33,287 nt of DNA, from assembly GCA_033557685.1 (NCBI GenBank), contig JAWQRN010000242.1:1-33287 (forward strand), read 5' to 3'. The stretch is from Sperchopsis tessellata (Eukaryota > Arthropoda > Insecta > Coleoptera > Hydrophilidae). The position numbers and the translations under genes are program-made. Below the pieces are notes generated by a model that was not told the origin of the DNA, searched no databases, and saw nothing but the letters and a program-made list of their open reading frames with translations. Of the stretch, positions 1-9,599 are shown in pieces (within the stretch, counting starts at the first letter, position 1; each line of letters opens with the position of its first letter).

Positions 1-21
1 AGTAATTTGGCCGTTACTTCT

Positions 22-26
<5 letters not shown>

Positions 27-60
<34 letters not shown>
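27..60. repeat. (AT)n microsatellite
   Basis: A run of alternating A and T, with one G interruption near position 53, is seen directly. It is ordinary simple sequence. Confidence 0.95.
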
Positions 61-61
<1 letters not shown>

Positions 62-463
62 ATAGTATTTTGTAGGTTCGTTTTTACAGCAGTTCTAGGC
101 TTTGTTACAATTTGGTTTTGATGCATTGGGAACAACAACAATCACAGTTATCAGTCTAAAGATAATTCTAGATTAAGGTTAATATGCTAACATGTAAAAT
201 AAAGTAATGGCGTTAAAGGTGATTTTAAAAGTTCAAACTTAATTCCTGTACTTGCAATTGCTTATAACATTTACAACCATTATCAGTGACTTATATGCTA
301 TTTTTTAAATATACTTTGCGTTCTTTTGCTGGGATCAATGACAACGATCAATTTTTCAATGATACAATTTTTAGTAAGCATTTCAAGGCGCCTTTATAGT
401 TACTATAATCGTAAATATCATCAAAATATTGGAAAAAACAGAAATTTTAAATCAGTTCGTATT
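61..463. other. Unassigned AT-rich sequence
   Basis: I see no convincing coding frame, RNA gene or transposon signature here. A 63-codon frame starting at 326 has no recognisable composition and overlaps the start of an inverted repeat, so I treat it as chance. Confidence 0.6.
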
Positions 464-899
464 AAGAATTTAAACAGCTGGTCATTCATAATGTTTTCAT
501 TGCTTCTGACAATCTGAGATTTATTTTTTTGAACCACAATACCTATCAATGTCAGTTATAAAATAATCCAGCCACATGCGAAAGTATGGTGAAGATACTG
601 ATATAGCCACTATTTCTGTGATACTACATTATTTGGTAACAATGCAGGAGGATATTTATGAAAATATTAATAGATCTAATAGTATATAACCATTGAATTT
701 GGTATCTCCAATTTCACAATTGTATCACAAAATCCAAGGGTATTTAAAAAATATATGAAAAGTTTATTGTTCAAAAACAAAATGAAAACAGAACACAAAC
801 ACACATATATATATATATAGGTATTGTGGTTCCAACAAATAAATCTCAGATTGTCAGAAGCAATGAAAAAATTAAGTATGAGCAGCTGATTAAATTCTT
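464..899. repeat. Inverted repeat (83-base arms, 270-base loop), possible MITE
   Basis: Positions 464-546 match the reverse complement of 817-899 with about 7 mismatches in 83 (about 92%). Shared blocks include ATAGGTATTGTGGTTC, AATCTCAGATTGTCAGAAGC and TTAAATTCTT. The right arm is preceded by an (AC)(AT) microsatellite at 796-819. No transposase is present. The structure could be a small non-autonomous foldback element or an inverted duplication. Confidence 0.75.
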
Positions 900-1966
900 G
901 GCGAAATTAAAATCCGGTGTTCCATCTGGGCTACCCAGTTCCTACTGACTCAAGTAAATGCGTTATAATACTACTCCAGAAAATGTGGTTCGTCTGCTAT
1001 ATAAAGCTATAATCGTTGTCTGCACCTAGCCTATGAGTTTACAAGGTTTGTTACGTTTTGTATGTTCGTGAACTGATTTCATTATAATGAATTTGTTCGT
1101 ACGTAAACGATTGTAAACTTGCACAGGTGTCAAGTGAGGAGAGAATAACCCCGGCATGTTCTTTGGGATCTACAACCCCTTGATATAGAATCAATCCAAT
1201 TTGGTACATTGATGCAGAAGCAGCACTTGTGACGTGAACTCCCAATTTCGCGAGGTAATTGGTTCTGTAGAATGCCCTCTGACCTCCCAACTAAAGTCCT
1301 TATTTAACAAACATATCCATACAGACTCGAAACCACGCTGTGCACACACACCCGTCGATGTATAGAATACACTAGAGCCTTCTTGCTTTCAATATGGAAA
1401 CGACCTTCCTTGTTTTCTAAGCCCCTGCCTCCAATTCTGTCTTGTGAGTTGGAAGATAAGGAGAATACTGAAATTAGGTGGTAAGCTACTGGTATTCATG
1501 CTAATATTGTTATGCATATACTGCTATTACCTGATATATTCATAACAAGCTTTAAAATTGAGCTTACTATTTTAAGGAAAATACCCTGTCTAGTGCTTGA
1601 ACTTGCTTTAGACGGTGTAATGATGTAAATTATTTATAAAAATGTGTTTGGGATACATACTTTGTTTTTAAAATGATATAATAGATCGAAAAATTACATT
1701 TACGACCAGTTTTACTTGCGCACAATACACCTTGAGCTTTGAAGTCATCCTTTTATTGCAGTGAAGGGTTTATATTGAAATACTGGTTTAAGATGGTTTA
1801 ATTCCTTCTATATAATGTAATTTATATAAGTTTCTACCAGTACTATACTAAAATATTATTAATGTCGCTATCGTCTGAATTCAAATAAAATAGAATGGCC
1901 CTACTTTATACAGAGTTCGTCAAAATGTTCACCTAACAATGTCTTAAACTGTAAAAAGATTATTTT
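900..1966. other. Unassigned sequence between repeats
   Basis: A 79-codon minus-strand frame (1051-1290) has a fairly normal amino-acid mix (for example VTSAASASMYQIGLILYQG), but I recognise no family in it and it has no clear partner exons. The rest, 1300-1966, is AT-rich and shows nothing I can name. Confidence 0.5.
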
Positions 1967-2365
1967 TTCAAGCAAAAGTTTCTTAGTTTTAAGCAAGCAA
2001 TCATCTAAAAATATGTTTAATATTCAGGCTGTTCATTTACTATGAAAAGTGTGTTTAGTTTGTTTTTTTTTTTAATAGAACATCATGTATAATTTTACAT
2101 ATTTGAAGATTAAAGGAAATTATAATTTTCTTGTGAAACGCTTTATTTCGAGTTAAAGGGAATTACTTCAAACTCTTAAACATCAAATTAAGAATTTTCC
2201 CCACATATATTACACATTTATTTTAACCAAACGGCTAACAAAAATAACAAACTCAAAACAAATAACCAAAACAATTAAATATCATTAGAATAAATGTTCG
2301 ACCTGCCAACCTTGAGATGTTTAACAATACATCAACGTCTCCACAAGTTCCCTTAAATAATTTTC
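1967..2365. repeat. Left long terminal inverted repeat of the mariner-like element
   Basis: This arm matches the reverse complement of 3420-3833 over nearly its whole length. The inner 80 bases (from 2285) are also the 3' end of the transposase reading frame. The outer tip reads TTCAAGCAAAAGTTTCTTAG. Confidence 0.75.
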
Positions 2366-3315
2366 TTAATCTTCTTCATTAATATTATACCCTTCTTAGG
2401 GTATCCTTTCATTTACCTCATCAATATTATTTGGACTGTTAGTATTAACTTTCGATTTTAGGCGTCCTCAAATGGAAAAATCTAATATCTGTACATCCAG
2501 CGATCTTGATGTCCATTAACTGAAGTCACTCATTCCAATCCACCTTGTCGGAAAAAAATATATTTAAATAGTTTCAAACTTGAACACCGTAATGAGGCGG
2601 GCTCCATCTTGTTGGAACCAGATACTATTTAGTTTTTGGTGAGGTATTACTTAATTTTGAAGTAGAGCTAGAGTGCCTTCAATAAAAATGGTTCTACTAA
2701 TCTCTTCCCAATGACAAATAACCAAACGTTAACATTTTGAGGACATTTAGTATACATTTCCTCAGCCCATTGACGATTCTCTCTTGACCAATTCATACAA
2801 CTGTGCTTGTTTACTGACCCATTTAAACAGAATGTAGCCTCATCAGAAAATAACATTTTTCCTAAAATGCTAGGAATACTATTACATAAATTTTGAAGAT
2901 TGTTGCTAAACTCCATTTTCTTATCTGGGTTATCTTCCACCAATTCGTGAAGTAATGGACCTTATAAGGAAGTCCTTTTTCTTTCTTTAGAATTCTACGA
3001 AATGATGCTTGACCCCTTGATGTAATGCAAACTGGTTTGTACTAATTTTATGACTCTACTATGCTCTTCATTATTTCCTGCGATTTATCTAGTGTGGTAG
3101 CAGTTTTTGGCCGACCCGCTCCCCTCGCATTATTTATGGAATGTAAATTTTCGTAACGATCTAGGGTTCTTTTTACAGTACTGACACTTATTGAATTTCT
3201 ATTAGGAAACATTTCTTTAAACCAATTTCTTGCATCTCTTAACGATCTCCTTTAGTAACCAAATCCAGAAATCGTTATAAAAAGTCATCTGCTCATAATT
3301 GGTCAGTTGATTCAT
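2285..3315 (-). pseudogene. Tc1/mariner-like transposase, broken by frameshifts and stops
   Basis: The start ATG is at 3313-3315 (MNQLTNYEQMTF). It is followed after a frameshift by a helix-turn-helix segment (ARNWFKEMFPNR, SVSTVKRTLDRY) and the linker GAGRPKTATT, then RILKKEKGLPYKVHYF. The DDE catalytic part follows: LFSDEATF carries the first acidic residue, IWFQQDGARPH the second, and a decayed WTSRSLDVQILDF with a stop where FIWG is expected carries the third. The C-terminus reads GWQVEHLF and stops at 2285-2287. The frame shifts at least twice (near 2940 and 3255) and contains several stops, so no active enzyme is made. The length of about 340 codons matches full-length IS630-Tc1-mariner transposases. 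The SDEATF and QQDGAxPH signatures fit the insect group with a DUF4817-like N-terminus. Confidence 0.85.
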
Positions 3316-3419
3316 TTCACCTGAAAATAGGAAATTTAATTCCATATTACTTTTGTGTTATAATTTACCCTTTTTTAGAACAAGATTATCTTTTGTTTGA
3401 AATTGTCACTTAAATGACA

Positions 3420-3833
3420 ATTTGTCAACTATTTACGAGAAGGTACGGAGAGGTTGGAGCATTGTCAAGGCACTTAGAATTGCAGTTCGAAAGTTTACTC
3501 TAATTTTATTTAATGGTTTTGATTATTTGTTTTTGATTCTATTGTTTTTGTTAATCGCTTGGTTAAAATAAATGTGTGAGTAAATAATCTTTATTTGGAT
3601 TTTAGTAGTTTTGATTAATTGCATGTAACTTGAAAATTAAACGTTTCATAGAAAAATGATTTTTACAAAAGTTTCCTAAAATTAATTTTAAAATTAAAAT
3701 ATGTAAAAACATACAGGTGATCCATTTTAAAAGAACAAATTAAACACAATTTCCATAATCAAATTAACAACCTGTGTATTAAAAATACGTTTAGATGATC
3801 GCTTGTTTAAATACCAAGAAACTTTTGTTTGAA
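3420..3833. repeat. Right long terminal inverted repeat of the mariner-like element
   Basis: This is the inverted partner of 1967-2365. Its inner end carries, on the plus strand, a stray copy of the transposase C-terminal coding segment (YLREGTERLEHC in one frame, compared with NYLRELVETLMYC on the minus strand of the left arm). Its tip read inward is TTCAAACAAAAGTTTCTTGG. Confidence 0.75.
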
Positions 3834-3839
3834 TTTGTT

Positions 3840-5815
3840 TACGGTTTAGGAAATATATAGGTGTTCCGGTAGTTTTTACTAGCCCTGTATAATTTAAGAA
3901 CAGATAAACTTTTAATACATATATTGTTTAGAAAATAAAAATGTTTATATAAATAAATGAATAATGCATAGCCACCTTGATTATCAGCGAACCACGTTAT
4001 ACTTTTATAAGCAAAAAAGAAACAAAAAATAAAACAACTGCAAGAAAGGAATAATATAGACTCATTTATATTTTGAAAGGTACAGTTCAACTCACTAAAT
4101 GGTTTAATCAATTATTCCACATAGCTCTCGTCTACAAATTATGTGAGTAGAGAAGTTCGGTTGATACTTCTGATCCGATCTTCTACCTAAAATGATACGG
4201 AACGCGCCATTTGGTGTTTGATATTTTCACCGAATGTAACGGACACTGTAGGCTAATTGTACCAAGCTTTTATGGTCTGGGTTCCAATTTGTGTTCAAAG
4301 GAATCTGGCAATAGGTGTCAAGCAAAAACCCATTTTCTCAAGACTGCCTTTTAACATTCGCTAGAAACTCTGTTTTTGCTATTATCAATTTATTTCGCAA
4401 AGTTTGGCCCATTCCCGGGGTTGTAAGAAGGAACTATGTACTAATATTTCAGGCATTAAGCCACGATATAATTTTATTTCTTACTGTTGATCCTATATCA
4501 TCATTAACTATGGATTTGAACGCCTTAAACACAAGATTGCAACGGCCCGATTATTGCGGACAATATCTATTGCCAGATTTAAAAATTGACACTACATGAG
4601 ATTCTTTCCAGTACTCCGTACTCAAACACTTCACTTCGGTTACCTGTAATACTCATCTTCAGTTTGGCTAGATACTTTGACCGTAGAGATAGCGTTTAGT
4701 TGTTTACAAACCGCAAGAAGACCCACAGCCACAAAACTTACATAACGCTGCTTGTCTCTTGAAAATTCATTATAACTATTGTTTAACAGTTCGGAACTTG
4801 ATATTGTCTTTGCCAAATTTGGTTTAAGTTAGAGCAATTATGTCATATAAATTATTACTAGAGTTACAGTATAATGTAGATATGATCACGAACGAAAAAA
4901 ATATTAATCGAAACAGTTACATTGTACATCAAGGAAAGCGCTTGGACTCTGTTTTTAAAAGCAAAAGAATAATAAGTTGTTGTATAAAACTAGGAAATAC
5001 ATTGTCTATCCAAACACTCTAAGTTAGTTACTGGCGAAATTCAGTATTCGTTAGAATAAGCTGAGTTGGTGTCAAGCTAAAACTTCCTAGAGAAATATTT
5101 TGTACACTGCATTTTGAAAATGACAAGAAAACACTAGTTAACCTTAACACAAACTATGATCCTTAGTATTTTGTTATAGATCTGCCATAATTTTATAACA
5201 CTGCTTTCGGGTGGAGATAATCATTAATAGGGGAAAATATGTAAAAAATGTTTTGAGAAATGCTTCTTGCACATAACCTGCAAGATCACAATTCTGCTAA
5301 CAGGGGAAAGGTTCCTTTAATGAAGGTGTATCCTTCTAGTAACGGAGATTTGTTTGCCAGCATTTTATAGCCCTTCTTGCAGATATCCTCTTTGACACAG
5401 TTGTTCATAATTAGTATTATCTTCAACAACATTATCAACATCAGTCTAAACTTTTCACTGCTGAACAGAAACCTTCACCAATATCTACCACATCTACCTT
5501 AGGCCATCCGAATTTATTGTTACTATTTTAGTGTCGTCTACCTAATGGCAAGGTGATCTCTCTTTACTTCTATACGGTTCGTGTCTTACCACATGTCCTA
5601 TTTCGGGTGTAAAATATTCTCAACTCAATCGCGTACCCCCCTCCTTTATCTGATTGTTTCAATTGGAATTCGATATCCCATGGTGATTCCCAATATTGAC
5701 CCCCTCCATTTTTCGGTGCCAGACTTGAATTTTTGCGATCTTAGTTAGTGTCAGATTTTCTCCTCAATAAGTATGTACAGGTAGTATACACTAATTAAGT
5801 ACTCCTCTTTTTAGA
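3840..5815. other. Unassigned, moderately AT-rich region
   Basis: Frames at 3839-4111, 4315-4599 and 4840-5022 are short and without recognisable motifs. Between about 4100 and 5700 the base composition is less AT-rich than the surroundings and broken minus-strand frames can be followed for 30-60 codons. This suggests an old mobile-element or pseudogene remnant that I cannot identify. Confidence 0.4.
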
Positions 5816-5819
5816 CATA

Positions 5820-6700
5820 TTGGGAGGTCACAATTAAAGACATATGTGATTGGCCTAGTATACACCTAGTTACCTACAGTAGGGAAGGCCTACTTTAGGT
5901 CAGTTTACCTATATTTAGGTCGCTGTTACTTAGGTCGCCCTCTACAGCGCCCTCTTTGGTTTTTAGGTAAAGCTAGAAATGCAGATTTCTATATTAGCAG
6001 ACAATGACAGTTAACTTTTTCTGTTAAAAAATAAATTGACAAATTTTTCTCACATTTGTGCAGAATATGAGTCTCGATAATAAAAATGCAAGTATTTTTC
6101 TTTGTTGTATGACCTCTTATTTAAAAATAATCACATGAAACCTTTACGCGATTTGGGCCTATAACCTAAAAGATCATCCTTTTCCTCAAAAAAATAAATG
6201 AAGGCCTATTTACACCACTAACCCCATTGTTTCTTTTATAACTATAATATTTTTCTTCCAAGTACTTTATTTTGATCCGCACTTGCAAATATGTTTTGTC
6301 GTTGCCGTTTTCTTTCATTAACGACTTTAATTTTTTTGTAAATATAGTTATGTTTTTTTTCCGTAAATTAGTCGCATTACTTCGTTTTCGCTGTATAATG
6401 TTATAAAACACCTTATCTGCCATTTATTTTCTTCGCATACATTTTTTTCAAATTTATGATTAAATTTGTCTATATATATTTAATGTGAACGACATTAATT
6501 TCAAACTTTTAAACGTCAAGTCGTACTCCATCAAATGGCATAATTTGGTATTAAATCATGGCCTACTTCAGACCAGCGTTTACAACGATTAGAACTATTT
6601 AGGTAAGGTACCTAAGCGTTATTTACGTTACCTATAAGGTGTTTACACCGAGTGACCTAAATCATATAGGTCACATATTGATCAGGTTCGACCTACTCTT
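5820..6700. mobile_element. Probable PIF/Harbinger-like DNA element remnant with AGGTC motif clusters
   Basis: Two clusters of AGGT(C/A) or its complement, about 18 copies in all, lie at 5820-5970 and 6600-6695. They flank a central segment carrying a Myb/SANT-like frame. Part of the clusters pair with each other: ACCTATATTTAGGTCGCT near 5907 resembles the minus-strand ACCTATATGATTTAGGTCACT near 6672. GGCCTACTTTAGGTCAG at 5887 resembles GGCCTACTTCAGACCAG at 6560 in the same orientation. Such subterminal motif clusters are typical of DNA transposons whose proteins bind their own ends. Element limits are not resolved. Confidence 0.45.
6166..6423 (-). pseudogene. Myb/SANT-like DNA-binding domain fragment, Harbinger type
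   Basis: The 85-codon frame is basic. Its second half (LQVRIKIKYLEEKYYSYK, NNGVSGVNRPSFIFL) follows the end of the trihelix Myb/SANT domain found in the accessory protein of PIF/Harbinger transposons: an LxxRxKIKxLExxY helix, then a G-N-R-(S/T)-x-x-F stretch and an aromatic end. The first tryptophan-bearing helix expected in an intact domain is missing or altered, so this looks like a decayed piece. In autonomous Harbinger elements the Myb-like protein binds the transposon ends and helps bring the transposase to the nucleus. The flanking AGGTC clusters suit that role. No DDE transposase is visible next to it. Confidence 0.4.
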
Positions 6701-7010
6701 CGATGAATATCATGTTTGGTTGTCTGTCCCAATAAAGATTCCATATCGGTAGTATTTCTATTTGTGTACAGTTCGATCTATTTTTTTTGTATTTAACATA
6801 TTTTGTGCGGGTGGAGGTCAGGCAGACACACACACTTATTTCAGAGTCGCTAAACTGTAACGGTAACACCAATTTTCTTTTACGTATGAATACGTCTTCG
6901 TCACTTTCACTATCACTATCACTATCAAATTGGGAGAAATCATTGTCGCTTGAATGTGAAGATAAATTATCAGTAAATATTTCATCATTACTCGTAATTT
7001 TGAGAAACAA
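6693..7010 (-). pseudogene. Acidic reading frame, possible transposase N-terminus
   Basis: This 105-codon frame has an acidic, serine-rich first half (SSHSSDNDFSQFDSDSDSES) followed by a basic patch (IRKRK). That layout resembles the N-terminal tail of piggyBac-type transposases, which is not conserved enough to prove the match. Part of the acidity comes from a CACTAT simple repeat at about 6901-6928, which by itself can keep both strands open. I see no downstream catalytic domain. It may equally be a chance frame over simple sequence. Confidence 0.25.
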
Positions 7011-7053
7011 TTTTAAATTAAAATAAATTTAAAAATAAATACAATAAAAAATA

Positions 7054-7102
7054 TTAAATGTAATAGACTTCCACGGTTACTATCTGTATAAATGTTGTTT
7101 CC
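7054..7102 (+). repeat. Dispersed repeat, copy 1
   Basis: These 49 bases match 33214-33262 at 47 positions, beginning TTAAATGTAATAGACTTCC. Such high identity between sites 26 kb apart, in otherwise heavily decayed sequence, points to a recent or high-copy repeat family. I do not recognise the family. Confidence 0.9.
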
Positions 7103-7124
7103 ACCTGGAAACAACATTTATACA
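7085..7124. repeat. Perfect 40-base palindrome (19-base arms, 2-base centre)
   Basis: The left arm 7085-7103 is the exact reverse complement of 7106-7124, with CC between them. The core reads GTTTCCACCTGGAAAC. The left arm belongs to a repeat that is shared with 33214-33262. Confidence 0.95.
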
Positions 7125-7259
7125 ATAAACAATATTTTGAAAAATAGCCTTAACTGTACAGTTGAATGTTACGATTAAACTAAACTATTTACTATAAAAA
7201 TCACTTTTCATACTCTGTATTATAGTTTTTGAAAGTTATATTTTTAAGCAAATCCCTCT

Positions 7260-7874
7260 TGCAGCATCTGCGATAGATTCTGCTCCACCAGCATATTGTC
7301 TGCTGATTATCGGCAAAGCATAGCTGGCTTAAAGTCTCTAGTTTTCAGGTGATGTGTTTAGGTGTCAGCAGCGCGTGGTTAGGTGTATTGCGGGTATTAC
7401 GAGCACTGAGTCTTGTAGACCTTACTTTTCCCAAAAGGGTATTCTTAGTTTACCTGGTATTAACCTTTTGGAATTATTGATTTTCGTCTTCAAGAATAAT
7501 GACGAGAAATAATGCGTTCCACTCTTATGGTACCAAAAATCAAAATGATTATTGGTTGCCTGAATATAGACTAGAGATTACTAGAAGATCTCCTATGGAC
7601 TTGAGGCTATTTAATTCATTGCCTCCGTATCTGAAGACGGAGACTAATTTTCGCAATTTTAAATGTGGGATAAAGAAAACCTTAAGAGAACACTGTGTCT
7701 ATAGTTTGAAAGAGTTTTTGATATAATGTTGACATTGTGACCTGTTGATTTGTATAGTATATTCTTGTAATTCATGTTTGATTATGTATTCATTAAATTG
7801 TTTCACTAGTGACTTGTTCTATATACTATTATATTTTTTGATGGACTAATAAATATATTATTATTATTATTATG
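7260..7874 (+). mobile_element. Non-LTR retrotransposon 3' end (CR1/Jockey-type) with (TTA)n tail
   Basis: Reading in shifting frames gives a decayed LLIIGKA, then RVVRCIAGITSTESCRPYF, LSLPGINLLELLIFV and a clean 75-codon frame at 7499-7726. The clean frame includes SYGTKNQNDYWLPEYRLEI, RSPMDLRLFNSLPPYLK and LKEFLI before its stop. This is the typical C-terminal tail of the reverse-transcriptase protein in CR1/Jockey-superfamily elements (KRxxRxI, then IKLFNxLPxxLK). A roughly 120-base 3' region ends in TATTATTATTATTATTATG, a short simple tail characteristic of non-LTR insertion. The 5' part is absent. Confidence 0.75.
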
Positions 7875-7875
7875 T

Positions 7876-8740
7876 TAATTCCTATAGATTCCTAGACGAT
7901 TTTATTGAGCATAGTTTGTAACAGTGCTACAAAGAGTTTGGGGGAAAGTGTGTCGTATTGCCCTAACTCTCTTTGTATTGTTTACTACTGCAGAGTATTG
8001 ATGGTCATTACAATACTCAGCTAGCGTTTCCAATACATTTCGCTGGTCTACTATGTTAATGGCTTTTTCGACTTCTATTAGCAACAGGGGTTTGTTATAC
8101 TCCATGCACTTTTCATGAGCTTTATAATAAGGAGGTGGTTATTTCTACAAAATCCCGAGAAGAAACCCGCTTGTTCTTTAAAAAAAAACTCAGTTCATTT
8201 GTTAAACGTTTTGTAAGCACTTTCGCAAATAATTTGTAAACATCACTAAGAAGATTAATCGGTATATAATTTTTAAGTTCTGTAGCGCCTTCCTTTGCAT
8301 GCATAATCACTATAGTGGTATTTTCCCACTGTGATGGGGTTATTTCTTCTAGAAGACATTTATTGAATTAGACTATAAGGGTTTTAACTATGTTTTATTC
8401 CCCATATTTGATTGCCTCATTGAAAGTTTCATTCTCACCAGGCGCTATGTCTTTTATCTGCTTTAGGGCTGATGTAATTTCCTCCACACTGATCCTTGGG
8501 ATATTTTCGGATCCTTTTTTAGAACATTCGGGGCGTTAACGTGTTCTGCCGCTTTCCAAGTTGTAAAGTTCTCCATAGACTGTCTCGACAGTTTTCAAAA
8601 TTTCAATTATATTTGTTATGATGTTACTATTTCTATCTTTACTCTTGTGTAATTCTTTACTTTCCATGGTGTGACTTTTGTTCTTTTTTATTACAAACTT
8701 GATTTCTTCCATTCCATTATTTTTCCTTCTATGAACACGT
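7876..8740 (-). mobile_element. RTE-clade retrotransposon fragment (reverse transcriptase)
   Basis: On the minus strand the frames give MESKELHKSKD, VEEITSALKQIKDIAPG, then ELKNYIPINLLSDVYKLFAK, VLTKRLTNEL, EYNKPLLLIEVEKAINIVDQ and finally IQRELGQYDTLSPKLF. This is the RTE reverse-transcriptase order: KNYRPISLLSxxYK in the fingers, LIFVDYEKAFDTVDQ in motif A, then RQGDTxSPKLF in motif B. The arginine and glycine of RQGD are altered and motif C (FADD) is missing because the fragment stops at about 7876. That point is directly beside the (TTA)n tail of the neighbouring plus-strand element, so one probably inserted into the other. At least two frameshifts are present. Confidence 0.75.
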
Positions 8741-9186
8741 CTTTGTCAACAAGTAGATGATATTTGCAATCCCGTCTATTGTTGGTGCTTCTGCAAGGTA
8801 TGAGATGGTTGTTATTTCTAAGGTTGCTGTAGTTTTGCAGGGTCGTTGGGCAGTAAATGTATACGTGACTACAAATACACAGGTTATATTCGTGTTAAAG
8901 TAGTATATAAAGCATATATGGCAAATCCTTTTTCTTGCACATGAAAGTATTATTTTTTCTTCTAAAGATTGAATAGTTTGGACCAGCAAATGGTGAACAT
9001 AGAGAAGAATTAAGGTGTACATAAAAAAACATCTCTCACACTTAACAGCACTCCTGTTAGCATCCACACCACTCTATTTACAGATCTTACAGAGTTAAGG
9101 CTGTAAGTGTTTTTTTTTATATTATAATAGCATCTTTGGGATAAAAGCCCATCTGTCGCGAGTATAATATTGAATTAACACTTGTA
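8741..9186. other. Unassigned sequence
   Basis: A 112-codon minus-strand frame (8729-9067) begins MDANRSAVKCERCFFMYTLI. It has no recognisable family, and its composition looks like chance. Nothing else is supported here. Confidence 0.4.
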
Positions 9187-9592
9187 TTATACAGTTATGT
9201 TTGCGCTAGTTATGAAATCTATGATAAGATCGTATACGTTTTTGTTGTTGAAACTCAAGAAGTAAGTGATATTTAAGGTAGGGAAAATGCTTAATCCATC
9301 TAGACCCTTGAAAAGGATATATCTGCTATCCTTAAATGTGCAAATGTGCTGAAAATCGGCCATGACCAAATTGTAATCGTCCTTTGGAGGTGTAACAAAA
9401 ATCCGTTTCAGTTTAATTCCTATGCCATGGTTTGATATCCTGTATGGTAGGGTGAATCAATTCATATTGAGTAATTTTATCAGTATATGCAGTCTTTCAA
9501 TTGGTGTCCCACTGGCGTCGAAGAAAATGTTGCTCAACATATCCTCTCTGCTCATGTCAGTATCATAAAGTACACCCACGGAAAATCCGTCA
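9187..9592 (-). pseudogene. Unrecognised broken coding frame (~135 codons)
   Basis: One minus-strand frame stays open from about 9592 to a TAA-type end near 9187, with a single TGA interruption at 9457-9459. The predicted peptide has a normal protein-like mix: DTDMSREDMLSNIFFDASGT, PIERLHILIKLLNMN, then after the stop FTLPYRISNHGIGIKLKRIF, DDYNLVMADFQHICTF and GLDGLSIFPTLNITYFLSF. I do not recognise a family. Start and upstream exons were not found; an in-frame TAG lies just upstream of 9592. It could be a decayed exon of a host gene, a DNA-transposon gene or another insertion. The single stop in an otherwise long, balanced frame is the only evidence for coding. Confidence 0.35.
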
Positions 9593-9599
9593 ACCTATC

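Larger units (their letters stand above)
1967..3833 (-). mobile_element. Tc1/mariner-like DNA transposon with ~400-base terminal inverted repeats
   Basis: A degraded transposase gene on the minus strand (2285-3315) is enclosed by inverted repeats. The left arm runs from about 1967 to 2365 and the right arm from about 3833 back to 3420. Aligned by eye the arms are about 75% identical with small gaps. Shared blocks from the tips inward include CAAAAGTTTCTT, ATCATCTAAA, TTTACATATTT, ACACATTTATTTTAACCAA, AACAAATAA and CCAACxTCTCC. The exact outer ends and a TA target duplication could not be fixed. The arms are unusually long, and the left one includes the last part of the transposase coding region. 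Confidence 0.8.

Noticed and set aside
6787..7026. Plus-strand frame with a SLSLSLS stretch
   Set aside because: It comes from the CACTAT simple repeat and is antisense to the acidic frame. Neither is proven, and this one has no family features.
7851..7874. Independent (TTA)n microsatellite
   Set aside because: It directly follows the 3' region of a non-LTR element and is better read as that element's tail.
8729..9067. 112-codon minus-strand frame as a cysteine-rich gene
   Set aside because: Cysteine spacing matches no zinc-finger or secreted-peptide pattern, and there is no stronger evidence for coding.
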